Of a stretch of 63,685 nucleotides of DNA, positions 11,475-21,035 are shown piece by piece. Position numbers and translations under genes: made by a program. The notes below the pieces were generated by a model. It did no database searches. It was not told the DNA's origin and saw nothing but the letters and a program-made list of their open reading frames with translations. Position 1 is the first letter of the stretch. The number at the start of each line of letters is the position of its first letter. The stretch comes from Tilletiaria anomala UBC 951 (lineage: Eukaryota > Basidiomycota > Exobasidiomycetes > Georgefischeriales > Tilletiariaceae), in the NCBI RefSeq assembly GCF_000711695.1, contig NW_013546915.1, forward strand, positions 1-63,685, in the 5' to 3' direction.

Positions 11475-11833
11475 TCATGCATCGTCTTGAGGTGCCTCGC
11501 CGGCCATGCGCTGCCGGTTCTTGAGGATCTGCTCCTTCTTTTGCTGAATCAGCTCGGCTTGCCGCCCTTCAACGCCGTGCAAGTAGTATCCAGCGGCGCC
11601 AAAGACGGTCATAAGCATCGCATGTCCGCCGAGGTCTGCCAAGAAGGCCGCCAGTGTCAGCGATGGTAATCAGCGAGCTGGATCCAACCGTTGCGCGCAC
11701 TGGCTCCGGGTCAGCAATTCGGCGCGGGAGGTCACTCACTCTCCAGGACATTTCGCTTCTGGATGCCGAGCGCATAGCAGCGCGTGAGGAAGCCGAGCCC
11801 GGCATACCCCAGGACAGTTGTTGCGACAGCCAT
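11475..11833 (-). CDS. Small membrane protein, possible complex I NDUFC2-like subunit
   Basis: Exons 11740-11833 and 11475-11635 splice in phase to 84 residues. Two short hydrophobic segments (VLGYAGLGFLTRCYALGI and MLMTVFGAAGYYLHGV) are separated by QKRNVLENLGGH, followed by a charged amphipathic tail rich in K, E and Q. This layout and the glycine-rich first helix recall accessory complex I subunit NDUFC2 (B14.5b) and related small inner-membrane proteins. The match is by eye and weak. Donor GTGAGT and acceptor TGGCAG are good. The gene is divergent from the Emi1-like gene, also probably mitochondrial. Could equally be a fungal-specific mitochondrial microprotein. Confidence 0.55.
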
Positions 11834-12218
11834 AGTGCTGACGGAGCTTGCCTAGCTTGTGACTGGGTTGTGCAAACTAGGTGGACATTGCCAGATGAAG
11901 TCTATCATGAGAATAAGTGTGGCAGGCAGTCCGAGGTTGAAGGGGAGCACCCTATGGAGTCGGCTTTGCTGGGGAAGTGAGACGCGATTTACAAGAACAT
12001 AACAACCCTAACCATATACTTCGCGGCTCGGCAATTTGCACCTTGTAAGTTTTGACTTAAATTTGCTCTTTGCTTTTCGTGCCTCTTTTCTTTCTCTTCC
12101 TCCTTCACTACTCCTTCTTCTTCTTCCTTCCACCGCAAGCGCTATCTGCCGCGGTGCTTATCAGGAATGTGAGCAGTTATCGGTGAGCGCTGGCAGACTC
12201 CGCAGAGGCTGGACAGCC
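11834..12218. promoter_or_regulatory. Divergent promoter with telomere-like box
   Basis: Between the small membrane protein (minus) and the twin-CX9C gene (plus). Contains AACCCTAACC at about 12003-12012 and a pyrimidine-rich CT tract at 12070-12135 typical of fungal core promoters. Confidence 0.4.
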
Positions 12219-12649
12219 ATGGAATACAACAGCAAATATAATGAGGCGGTGCAGGACGAGCGCATCTTGCAGGCAGCCGCGCTTCCCCTCGCCAACATGC
12301 CGTCTTGCATGAACCTCTTCGACAAGTGGGCGACCTGCTTTGGTGAGCTAAGGCGCCGTTTAATCTACAACGTTCCCAGACTGACAGTTTTCTGCTCTGC
12401 ACAACAGCCCTCGGCCCTCAAGCTCGAGCGCTCTACCGCTATGGCACTTTTCAAGACTGCAAGGACAAGCTGGACGACTTCAAGTTCTGCCTTACCCTTA
12501 AAGGCATGTCGAACGAAGAGCGGCGGCAGGTGTGGATCGAGCGCCGCGCAGAGCAAAGCGCGGCCAAGCGCCTGCAGTCAAGCAGCGAGGACGTGTGGGA
12601 CCTGAGACGCTCACCCCTCGTCGACCCCGCATATGCGGAGGCTGCATAA
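12219..12649 (+). CDS. Twin-CX9C protein, Emi1/DUF3128 family
   Basis: Exons 12219-12342 and 12408-12649 give 121 residues. Two C-x9-C pairs are visible: the first in PSCMNLFDKWATCF just before the intron, the second in DCKDKLDDFKFC after it. This is the disulphide-linked helical hairpin of small intermembrane-space proteins imported by Mia40, and the spacing and the following KGMSNEER helix fit the DUF3128 (yeast Emi1) group. Yeast EMI1 is needed for early meiotic gene induction and normal respiration; the biochemical role is not established. The start at 12219 gives a normal short N-terminus without a presequence. The G|CC phase across the 65-nt intron is clean. Confidence 0.8.
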
Positions 12650-14548
12650 AGCGAAAGGTGAGCTCCGATCCGAGTCCCTCTGGATGATTCTACACAATTA
12701 TTATACAGTTCTGCTTCCGATCGGGGATTTCCCTGCTGAGGACAACAACTACCAAGCTTACCTTTATATGACGCTCTACCTCGAAGAAATCTCAATCCGA
12801 ACTCTTGCTGACGCGCACGGCTTACGTTACAGGACTTGTGTGTTCAAGCCTATGGCCGGTACGTGTTAATCCATACAATCCACACGAGGTGATTACAAAA
12901 GTTATCATCCATTCCCTGATGTCTGTGCTTCGCCTGCGAGGGGCAGCGCACGCTGTTCCCCGCACCGCGGTGCGTCCAAGGGTGCTGCGCGCTGCGCTCT
13001 TGCAAGCACCTCTGCCGCGCCGGCTAACATGTGGCCGACTATTCTACGATACCTCTTGTGAGGCGGCGGGAGGAAAGGCACATGTGGGCCGTTTGCAGGC
13101 TGGTTTGCTTCCTGAGGCTCGACCTCCAAGAGCTGCACCACGCAGTACCCAACGGCTGCCACGGCGCGCGTTGTTCCAGACCCGTGACGTTGTCAATCTT
13201 CTCTATGATCTCTTTCACACATGTCCCTTCCTGTGTTCGCCTGCTGACCAAAGTGTCCGTCGACAGATGCAGGCAGCTTTTCGAGAACGTAAGTGCTGCG
13301 ACTGCGTCTCACATTGATGATGATTTCGATTCCCGACATTTTCGAGCATGGTGAGCCTTGCGCAGTCGCGCAGGGCGATGATCCTAGCTCTCATGCACGT
13401 GAGTCTTACGCAAACCGATCCCCGACGCTGTCAGCTGACAAATGTGTCCGCCTTCAACAGCACCAACTGAGATTTTCACCAACACACTTTGTTCCCGAGG
13501 GTCGTACTGACCCACGGTTTGTTCGCTTTTTTCTTAGACGGGGCCTACATTTGGCCGAGCGGATCCTACCGAGACTGCTCCCATGGTGGCACGCGACGCC
13601 GCAAATGGTTTGGGCTTTGGCGAAGACATGCCGTAAGCGCTACCGCGCATCGTCGTTCGATCTGGCGCACCTGTAATGCACCGCTTTTGCTATATACATA
13701 GAAAGTGACTGCAGCTTGCAATCCGAAGCTTCAAGTTGAACAATCCTTCCGAAGCTGCTCAAGTATTCCGGCGCCTGCTCTTGCACGCTATCATCTGATG
13801 GCCGTCGACTGATCTTCACCGTCATCCTCTGTAGGTGGCGCAGGTGTATTTATTTCTTTTTCACTCGGGCTGCCAAGCACGAGATTGGACGCTCAAGACG
13901 AATCATTTGTGTTCAAAGGCAACTCGCCAGCCTCATGTCTGCTCTTGGCGCACACAGGATATCATGGACGATGAACACGCGAGGGTGGAAGTAGGCAAGC
14001 GCTATGTGTATAAATGATGGCGCTGCGCCTGCGCTGCGGGCGTTGCTGACCGCGCCGAGCTTTCCAGCTTGGAGCGGCAGACTTGGTGGGGTCAAGTCAA
14101 AGGTACCAGGATGCAGGAGAACTTAGGGTTCCCTTGGTCTTGATACAGTTGAATCCATCAGTGCAGCAGCAACGCCGCTGGTGCTTTGGCCTTTGCATGT
14201 AGCCCGGCAGCCAAAGCAGACAGATACCTCTATCATCGAGCTCTGGCACGGGGATGACCCTAGCGTGCAAGCAGAGTGCAGACGGACCGCCGCATGGCTC
14301 AAGGCTTGGCCCAGTTGACCCGCGTGGTATATGCAGGGGGACTCCTGCAACAGCGACACTCTTTTGCCGTCGGACGAGCTGGAGCGGCCCTGGTGCGCAT
14401 GCAGATGCGCGGGTGATGAGGCCAAGGCGGGAGCGTCGCCTCACACACGCATTATGTTGCCCCTTGGAGCAGACACCCAGAGCACTGGCGAGGCCGAGGA
14501 AAAAGAGGTGTGTCCGATTCAATGCAGGCGGAAGTGATCACTGAGGGT

Positions 14549-14907
14549 GCAAGGCAGCGTTCTCACCGCGGCCTTGTTCCAGCAACAGGCAGACATAGCT
14601 GTCGAAGATCTGGTCAGCGTATTTGCCGCCAGTGTTCGCAGCTGTCAGCGACGGGAGACAATGCTGATTGCCTGCTCCTACAGTGGTGGCGAGCATGGCA
14701 GCCCTTGCCGGCGGCCCGGTCCGCGTCCCTAGCGGTGTGTGGCCCACCGCAGCAAACGGCATGGACGATCTTAGCGTGCCTTATGCACCCACATGATGGT
14801 TTCTAGTAGCATGGTGAAGGTACCTGGTGTTGTCGTAGTCATGGTAGTAGTAGTGGTGGTGGTCATGCTGCTGCGCAAGGCAGCGTGCTTACCGTGGACT
14901 TGCTTCC
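14549..14907. repeat. Diverged direct repeat, two copies
   Basis: Segments 14549-14580 and 14875-14907 match at about 24 of the first 28 positions, including 12 identical bases at the start (GCAAGGCAGCGT). The second copy abuts the hairpin arm at 14902. Both read on the minus strand into short peptides ending near AAL. Function unknown. Confidence 0.45.
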
Positions 14908-15016
14908 TCTGCGCAAGACATGCGTTTGCATGCATATGGCCTCTTCCCAGTCGCGGCGCTCGTGAGGTCATGTGGGGTGCATGCACATGCAAATGCATGC
15001 TGTACGCGAAGGAAGC
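14902..15016. repeat. Imperfect inverted repeat, hairpin
   Basis: Arms of about 36 nt at 14902-14937 and 14979-15016 are imperfect reverse complements (shared core TTTGCATGCA against TGCATGCACATGCAAATGCA, with GCTTCC outer ends). They are separated by about 41 nt. The hairpin could be a tiny degraded element or simply a cruciform-prone sequence. No target-site duplication was recognised. Confidence 0.45.
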
Positions 15017-16427
15017 GGACCTGCCTGGTCTTGCTGGGGCACCAAGCCACTATGAGCAGGTGGTCTTGCCGTGATCCCACTCCGGGCGTATGCGGCATGC
15101 GCTCATTCTCCAAGCTGCGGAGCTACCGAGCAGTCGTTGCGGCCACGTGTTCGGTCCGTCAGTGCGATGACAACAGGCTGACTTTTCCAACCCTCTGCAT
15201 CTGCTGTCTTGGAGCCTTACTAAGCCGTCACTCGACGCGACACGGCGGCGAGATCGCTGACGTCCGACATTGACGTCAGCAGGACCCGTACAATTTTGGT
15301 TCCGGTCTGTACGAATTGCAGTCACTCACCCATGGACTCGGCGTCAGTGATGTCGTTCGTTCTTCCTTTGCTCCTGCATTCTGGTGAGCCTGCAATACAT
15401 ATTGCGTCTTGGAAACGAAGAGGCTAGAACGTGCATTCTGGATAAGGACAGAACTGAGCAAGGCGAGTTGATGCTTTTCGACTTGTTCGTTCGAACCGTC
15501 TGATGTGTGCCAGGCGCCCAGAATGCGGGCATTAAAAGAGGTAATTTCCCTTGCACACAGCACAAAGGATAGGTCAGTCGTCGGTCTGCAAACGGCGCGC
15601 TGAAGCAGGCAGAATGTATCTTACCGCTAGCGAATGTTCGGCATCAACAGAGTGAAGCTTGACAATCACTTTTGTAGCGAAGGTACTGGGTTACAGGTGC
15701 ACACGATCAGACGCCGGCGCTGCACACACAGAGTGTCCTTTCCGAATAAGAACACGGCTGGAACTGCTAGCGGGGAACATGACCGTTGACAAGGCACCGT
15801 GCGTGGCACTATAGGCATGGTCCCGGTAGGATCCGCTCGGCGGGACATACCCTTGTATCAACTTCACAATCAGACGCTCGAAGTGATAGCGAAAGATGCG
15901 ATGCATCCATTTCACGTAACAACTGCCGTGCAGCGTAGGCCAAAAGAGTTGAGAACGATTAAGCGCACTAGCTGTAGACTACATAAGACGGTGACACGAG
16001 AAAGCGATAGCAATAGAAATTGAATTTGGGCGGAGGCTCGGATGAAAGGACAGTCAGTACTTGGAGCCAAGGCCCACAATGCATCCACTATCTTGGGTGG
16101 CGTAAGCCGTGCCGGGCCGCACACTAAACACTCTTCTTTCACATCACACATGTTCACTGCCAGTTCGGTGGCATATGAATGATGATGCTTCAGGAGTGCA
16201 GCACTGAAACACTGGGCAAGTTACTAAAGGGTACCGCTACATAATTCCCCGGAATACCATGTAGGCCGGATTTTTCAGCGCTCCGGTATTTGACTGTACT
16301 GGTGGTTCCTTTGAAAGATTTAGATCTCTCAGTGATCACCACAAATGGAAGAACTTTGTAAAACGTAAATTACAGTCATCATAAACGGCGGTGATATGGG
16401 TCTTCCGTTTGGTTCTATTATATCTAC

Positions 16428-16528
16428 AGCGTCTTAACTCAGTCGGTAGAGTGTTGGGCTCATATATGCTGCAAGATATCCTTGGAGTAGCTACCCAAAT
16501 GTCCTCGGATCAAGACCGAGAGACGCTA
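16428..16528 (+). tRNA. Initiator tRNA-Met (CAT) with intron, copy 1
   Basis: Folds as a full cloverleaf: acceptor AGCGTCT with AGACGCT (7 bp), T8 A9, D-stem ACTC/GAGT, anticodon stem TTGGG/CCCAA, T-stem CTCGG/CCGAG, discriminator A at 16528. The loop is CTCATA-A with anticodon CAT, interrupted after position 37 by a 28-nt intron at 16465-16492. Initiator features are the A1:U72 pair, three G:C pairs flanking the anticodon loop, and A54/A60 in the T-loop (ATCAAGA) in place of TTC. A run of T (about 16532-16537) follows as the Pol III terminator. The A-box carries A10 rather than G10, paired with U25. Confidence 0.9.
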
Positions 16529-16598
16529 ATATTTTTTCTTGGCGTGTGCTGGACCAAGCTAGTCATACATATTAATTAGACTGGCAAGCTCCTTCGTA

Positions 16599-16698
16599 AG
16601 CGTCTTAACTCAGTCGGTAGAGTGTTGGGCTCATACAATTCAAGTATTAACTTGAAAGTGGCACCCAAATGTCCTCGGATCAAGACCGAGAGACGCTA
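16599..16698 (+). tRNA. Initiator tRNA-Met (CAT) with intron, copy 2
   Basis: Second tandem copy. Its mature sequence is the same as copy 1 as read, with A1:U72, GGG/CCC anticodon-stem pairs, A54 T-loop and A73 at 16698. The 27-nt intron at 16636-16662 sits in the same place but differs almost completely in sequence from that of copy 1. A T5 terminator lies at about 16701-16705. The spacer to copy 1 is 70 nt. Identical exons with diverged introns point to duplication followed by selection or gene conversion on the mature tRNA only. Confidence 0.9.
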
Positions 16699-17278
16699 CT
16701 TTTTACCTCACGCAAGTCGGTATTTTTTTTGGCTTCACCGCTTTGCATGCTGCAGCTTTACCGATGCAGTCGCAACTGTACAGGGCCGCAAGAAATTTCT
16801 CTTTGTCCAGCCTTCTTGAAGGGGTGGCCATGAGGGAATCAACTGCGAGGGGTGCAACGCACTTGACGGGAATGGGCCTGGAGACTGGCTAATAGCTGAC
16901 TTGAGATGTTCCGGAGAAAGGACAAAAATGTCAGTGGATACAAGTGCCACTCAGTTTGCAACTCTTCCTGTGGTCACATCCCGCAAAGTTCAAATTGGCG
17001 TTTCGACCGAGGTGCAAAGGGAACTATCACCCTGCATGCACGGGAAGCCGGCACGTGCGGAAGCAGGATACAACTTGAGCATGTTGGCGCGGCATCAATC
17101 ATAGATATGAATTCACGTCATACATTGTACCAGTATCACATGGTGCACTCGCCGAGCCTTCCGAAATAGTAGCTGTATTTGGCCTTGTGCTTGCTGATGT
17201 TGACACATTTGCAAAACGCCAGCGGCGCTTTCCTGAGCTAAGGTGGCATCGCTTTCTCGAGATCAAGCGGAAACATAA
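16699..17278. other. Intergenic between tRNA pair and ALKBH6-like gene
   Basis: No gene recognised. Contains the Pol III terminator of tRNA copy 2 at its left end and the 3' flank of the minus-strand dioxygenase gene at its right end. Confidence 0.4.
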
Positions 17279-18322
17279 TCATCGCTTCGTTTTGCTGAGC
17301 AGGGCGCCCAAGCCTTTGCTGACCCTTTCGACATCGCGAAACGTCAAGCTGAGCCGGGTCTGGCGGGCGAGCGATTCGTGTGCGTTACCCTCGGCTGCGC
17401 GGTGGATGACGCGCTCGATTCGCTTGTCTGCAAGGCGCCCGACGTTGACGACCTTTGCGAGGTGCTCGGGCGCATCTGTATGCCGTTCTGCGATGCCGTG
17501 CAGGTAGTCATGATACGCGGCACCGGTCGTGACAAGCAGGCTTCTGCGTTCTTGCAAGATGGAAAACACAGGCTCCGCTTCGCGTGCTCTCGCACCGCGA
17601 TCGCCCTCTGGCGGCACATCGTTCTGCGCCCATCGATACATGTCGAGCAGGGTATGCGAGCCGAGGCTGATGGTCGCGACGCAAGGAAAGTAAGCGCGAC
17701 CGTCTTCGTGCGGCATGATGCCCTGCCCGGGAAGGTACTCGTTCACCAGACAGTGATTTGGCTCGCCGTGCTTGCTGGAAGCAAAAGCTGGAGTCGTCTC
17801 TTTGATTCGTTGTATCAGTGGCGGGTACGTCGTCAGGAACGACGGTAGTGGCTCGGGGATCAACGTTTCTCGCTGCACCTGCCCGCCTGCACTAGCAACA
17901 TCGCTTAGTCACAACCATCGGTGGTGGTAGCTGGAGAGACGCACCCCAGTATTGCAGCCTGCCGAGTTCGCGTCCGCTCCGGTTGGACGAGGAGTGTCAG
18001 TGTCAGGCGTGCAGCAGCCAACCTTTGCTTGTGATTACCTTCGATTCTGCAGCGTCTTCCACTTAGGGAGCGGCGCCGTCGCAACCTGTAAGCCCGCATG
18101 CGCACCGGCAGCCCTCTTTCAGCGAGACTCTCCATACGAGCAGAGCAACCGACGTACCTTGTCCATCAAATAGCGTTCCTCCTCATCGGAAATGAAATTG
18201 GGAATGTAAAAGAAGCCGTCCAAAGAATTGGATGGAGGCTGCGCAGATGGACCAGGTTGGGAGCTTTCAGGAAGCTCTAGTCGGAACGACTCGAACAGCT
18301 CGAAGACCGCCTGGCTCGCCAT
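17279..18322 (-). CDS. ALKBH6-like AlkB family dioxygenase
   Basis: Exons 18158-18322, 18039-18085, 17945-17958 (14 nt) and 17279-17886 splice to 277 residues. The fragment LDGFFYIPNFISDEEERYL leads into KWKTLQNRRLQYWGGQ across two introns, a pattern typical of ALKBH6. The Fe(II)/2-oxoglutarate site is visible: H-x-D in PHEDGRAYFP, the distal His in HDYLHGI, and the R-x5-R in TRLSLTFR. The ATG at 18322 is used; one at 18385 would add 21 residues. The micro-exon makes automatic prediction error-prone here. ALKBH6 proteins bind nucleic acid and use 2-oxoglutarate, but the natural substrate is unsettled. A 364-bp divergent promoter is shared with PEX14. Confidence 0.85.
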
Positions 18323-18686
18323 GACTGCGGCGCTCACCGAACTTGCACGGGTGGTATTCGGAATGCGCACAGCGTCTAGCGGCATGCCCAAAGGCTCTGA
18401 GACTAGCAGTAGCCAATACCAATCGAATATAAGCTCGTAGACTCGGGTGATGTTTCGCCCCGGTCACATTTCTTTTTGTTCTCACACCCCGCGGCACCGG
18501 CTGCGCCGTGCGCATTGAACCGGTTCTCCAATCTCTTTACCGCGTAGTGCACACCAAGTGCTACTTTCCATCCCTCCCAACATCTCTTCATCTCAGAGCG
18601 TCGGCCGCTCGGCTCTGCTTGCGAAACAGACACGCTTGGAACCACTCGCGACCTTGGCTCCAACACAGGCCACTGCTGCTGCTAGC

Positions 18687-19805
18687 ATGTCGGACGCATC
18701 CAGCTTTCCGGCGGCGATGCCAGGCGCAGGCCCCGCACCGCACGCCGGATCACTGCGACCCGAGGCTATCTCCTCCGCAGTCGCTTTTCTCACTGACCCA
18801 AAAGTCAGCAACGCACCACTTTCGCAAAGAGTCTCCTTTCTTGAGTCAAAAGGCCTCTCTCCCAGCGAGATCGATGCCGCCATGGCGCAGGCTGGGGGCG
18901 GCGTCGTGGCGAGGACCACACCAGGTCCGTACCCCGCCTACAGGTTCCCATACCCGCCGGAAGCACAACAGCTCGGCCGAGATTGGAGGGACTGGTTCAT
19001 CATGGCTGTTGTCTCTGGGACCATTGGCTATGGTATCATCAACCTTGCTCGGGTGAGTCGTGTGGAAGCGAAACTGTGGGTCGAAGGCTGACGGCTTCAT
19101 GCCATTAGAAATACCTGTACCCTCATCTGCAACCACCCAATGCGACGATCCTCGATTCAGACTTGGAAGCATTGACAGCCAAGTACGACGAGGTAGCTGC
19201 ACAACTCTCCGCACTCGAGCAAGAGTCGGCCGGCATCAAGAGCGGGTTCGACTCGCAGAAAGAGCTCGTCGAGACCAGCCTCAAGGAGGTCGAGGATGCA
19301 GTCAAGCTCGTCCGCAACGGCGAAAAGAAGCGCGACGACGACATGTCGGACATGAAACGAGAGGTGGACCGCATCAGGGATGGCATGCCGAAGGTGAGTG
19401 CTGGCATGCCACGCCGGAAGCCACGCGCATTCTGATGTTCCTTATCTGCAGATGTTCGAAAAGCACCGCGAGGCACAGACATCATCGCTGGCCGAGGTGC
19501 AAGCCGAGCTCAAGTCGCTCAAGACGCTGCTCGTGTCGCGCGGCGCTGCAGCTGCAGGGCCAAGCGGCATCCCCGCCATCGGGCGCACATCCACGCCAAC
19601 ATATGGCGCATCCAAGGATAGCGATGCGCTCGCCGCATCATCCAGCGGCAGCGCGTCTCCCGCCAAGGGGTACGCACTCCCGCCGCCCGTCAAGCCGAGC
19701 ATCCCAGCTTGGCAGCTGGCGCAACCAAATGGAGCCGCAGGCAGCTCCAGCAAGGACTCGAACGGCACTCTCAACGGCATCGATCCGGCTAGCGAGAGCT
19801 CATAG
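18687..19805 (+). CDS. PEX14: Peroxin 14, peroxisomal docking protein
   Basis: Exons 18687-19052, 19109-19393 and 19452-19805 give 334 residues. Residues about 25-72 (RPEAISSAVAFLTDPKVSNA ... ESKGLSPSEID) are the conserved Pex14 N-terminal domain that binds WxxxF motifs of the receptor Pex5. A proline-rich stretch is followed by a hydrophobic segment (FIMAVVSGTIGYGIINLAR) for membrane insertion. A predicted coiled coil follows (LTAKYDEVAAQLSALEQES onward), then a low-complexity Ser/Ala/Pro tail. Pex14 with Pex13 forms the docking site for matrix-protein import. All splice phases are zero. Start chosen because it directly precedes the domain; the frame is open further upstream. Confidence 0.93.
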
Positions 19806-19913
19806 CCGTCCTTTCTCTCATCGAGCTCCTGCATCGCGCATCTCGCGCACACCGCTTTGCTCGCATCCTTGTACTGTACGCATGATGAAAGGCTTCTACA
19901 ACAGATTCGGCGC

Positions 19914-20770
19914 TCATATCGGCAGCAGGCTCGTGCCGCCGCGGATGAGTATGCTCCCTCCATAGCGTAGCGTCGTTGTCCCACCAGGGAAGTACGCAGC
20001 GAGGTAGAAAACCAGTGAAACAATCTGCACCGCTGCGGCCGCCATCGTCGGCAGGACCCATTTGGGGCCAAGCGCGAAATAGAGAGTCAGCCCGAGGGAC
20101 GCAAAGTATCTGCAAGTGCGCGCGTTTGATAAGCGGTGAGGGAGGTCATCACGCCCGCATTGCCCTACTCACGCCGCGGTAAAGGGAAGCCTCTGTGGCT
20201 GCGTGAGGTGCTTGAAATGCGCCACTGGCCCGGATAGAATGGAGAATCTGCAGATCGTGCTGGTCAGCACTTGCGGGTGCAACAAGCGGCGTGCACACGC
20301 ACCCGAACATAAATAGTATGCTTCCTGCGGAAAAGGCAAACGCAAACTTGTGCGGCTTGATCGCCAAGTAAAATGGGTTGAGAAAGATGAAACTAAAGAA
20401 AAAACATATCGCTGATCCGATGAGACACGCAAAGAATCCTAAGAGCCTGCAACAACGCAAAATGAGGAGAATGTCTTGTAAACACCGATGAACGCCAAGT
20501 AGAAGCGTGCTGGTATGTCGGTGAGACTCACCGCTCCCATCTGCTCAAGCTGAGATACGCCTCCTCCTCGTCTGTTCGGCTGTTGCTCCGTAGCGGCACA
20601 TAACCGGAGATGCTATTCGAAAAGGTCGACAAATAGCTGCCTGCGCCTCCCGTGTTCGTCGTAGTGGTTGCGGCGGCTGCTCGCCCCGCGGGGCTGTCGT
20701 CCGTCCGTCCTTGCGCCCATCGAAAGCCCGAAAGATGCGAGCGAAAAGTCGATTCTGTCGAGTCAGCCAT
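19914..20770 (-). CDS. SFT2: SFT2 family Golgi traffic protein
   Basis: Exons 20532-20770, 20303-20446, 20173-20247 and 19914-20109 give 217 residues, near the yeast Sft2 length. A soluble serine/threonine-rich N-terminus ends in LSRWERLLGFFACLIGSAICFF, and four membrane helices follow with the family signatures NPFYLAIKPHKFAFAFSAGS, GPVAHFKHL, LPFTAAYFASLGLTLYFALG and the final helix. Sft2 acts with the t-SNARE Sed5 in retrograde fusion at the Golgi. The four exons splice with GTGAGT/GTGCGT donors. Convergent with PEX14 (108 bp between stops). Confidence 0.92.
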
Positions 20771-21035
20771 GTTGTTTTTGATGTCACTGACCCTTCGATG
20801 CTTGCCTCCGCCTCGCGAACATCGTGGTAACGTTCTCGAATTGAACAAGGTCAACAGGCACCAAGCAGCGAGAGAAAGAGCCCGAGGTTGAAAACGCAAG
20901 TGGTGCTCGGCTCAGTATGCCGGCAGTTCCGCCGCGGCCACGTCCGACCACCATTGACAATCTTGTTCGCTGCCCAGCTTTTATTTCGGTGCTTGCCTCT
21001 TTACAGTTTATTCTATGGGCGAGGAGTAGGCCAAG
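20771..21035. promoter_or_regulatory. Divergent promoter SFT2 / DPH6
   Basis: 265 bp between two start codons in opposite directions. No specific element recognised. Confidence 0.4.

Larger units (their letters stand above)
13554..15841. repeat. Inverted pair of related coding fragments (PSGSYRD)
   Basis: An 18-nt identical segment occurs at 13554-13571 on the plus strand and at 15824-15841 on the minus strand. Similarity continues imperfectly for about 25 nt downstream. In both places the open frame reads PSGSYRD, within ORFs 13489-13701 (+) and 15691-15915 (-). The two therefore look like diverged copies of one coding sequence in opposite orientation. The parent family is not recognised. 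Confidence 0.5.
12650..16427. other. Gene-poor tract with decayed ORFs and diverged repeats
   Basis: About 3.8 kb without a convincing gene. Short open frames on both strands are interrupted, and none carries a recognisable full domain. One minus-strand ORF (14097-14522) starts with a signal-peptide-like segment (MNRTHLFFLGLASALGV), but its remainder is compositionally odd. The tract holds a pair of inverted related segments (13554-13571 and 15824-15841), a direct repeat (14549-14580 and 14875-14907), a hairpin (14902-15016) and a GTA/GTG-rich microsatellite at 14829-14866, described separately. It reads as old, degraded accessory sequence between conserved blocks. Confidence 0.5.

Noticed and set aside
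14097-14522. Minus-strand ORF with a signal-peptide-like start, possible small secreted protein
   Set aside because: The rest is compositionally like shadow sequence, several competing frames overlap it, and the region looks decayed.
14829-14866. GTA/GTG-rich stretch as a regulatory element
   Set aside because: Looks like an ordinary microsatellite with no sign of function.
16190-16230. Box C/D-like TGATGA ... CTGA signal
   Set aside because: The boxes are only about 30 nt apart with no C'/D' pair or terminal stem, too short for a snoRNA.
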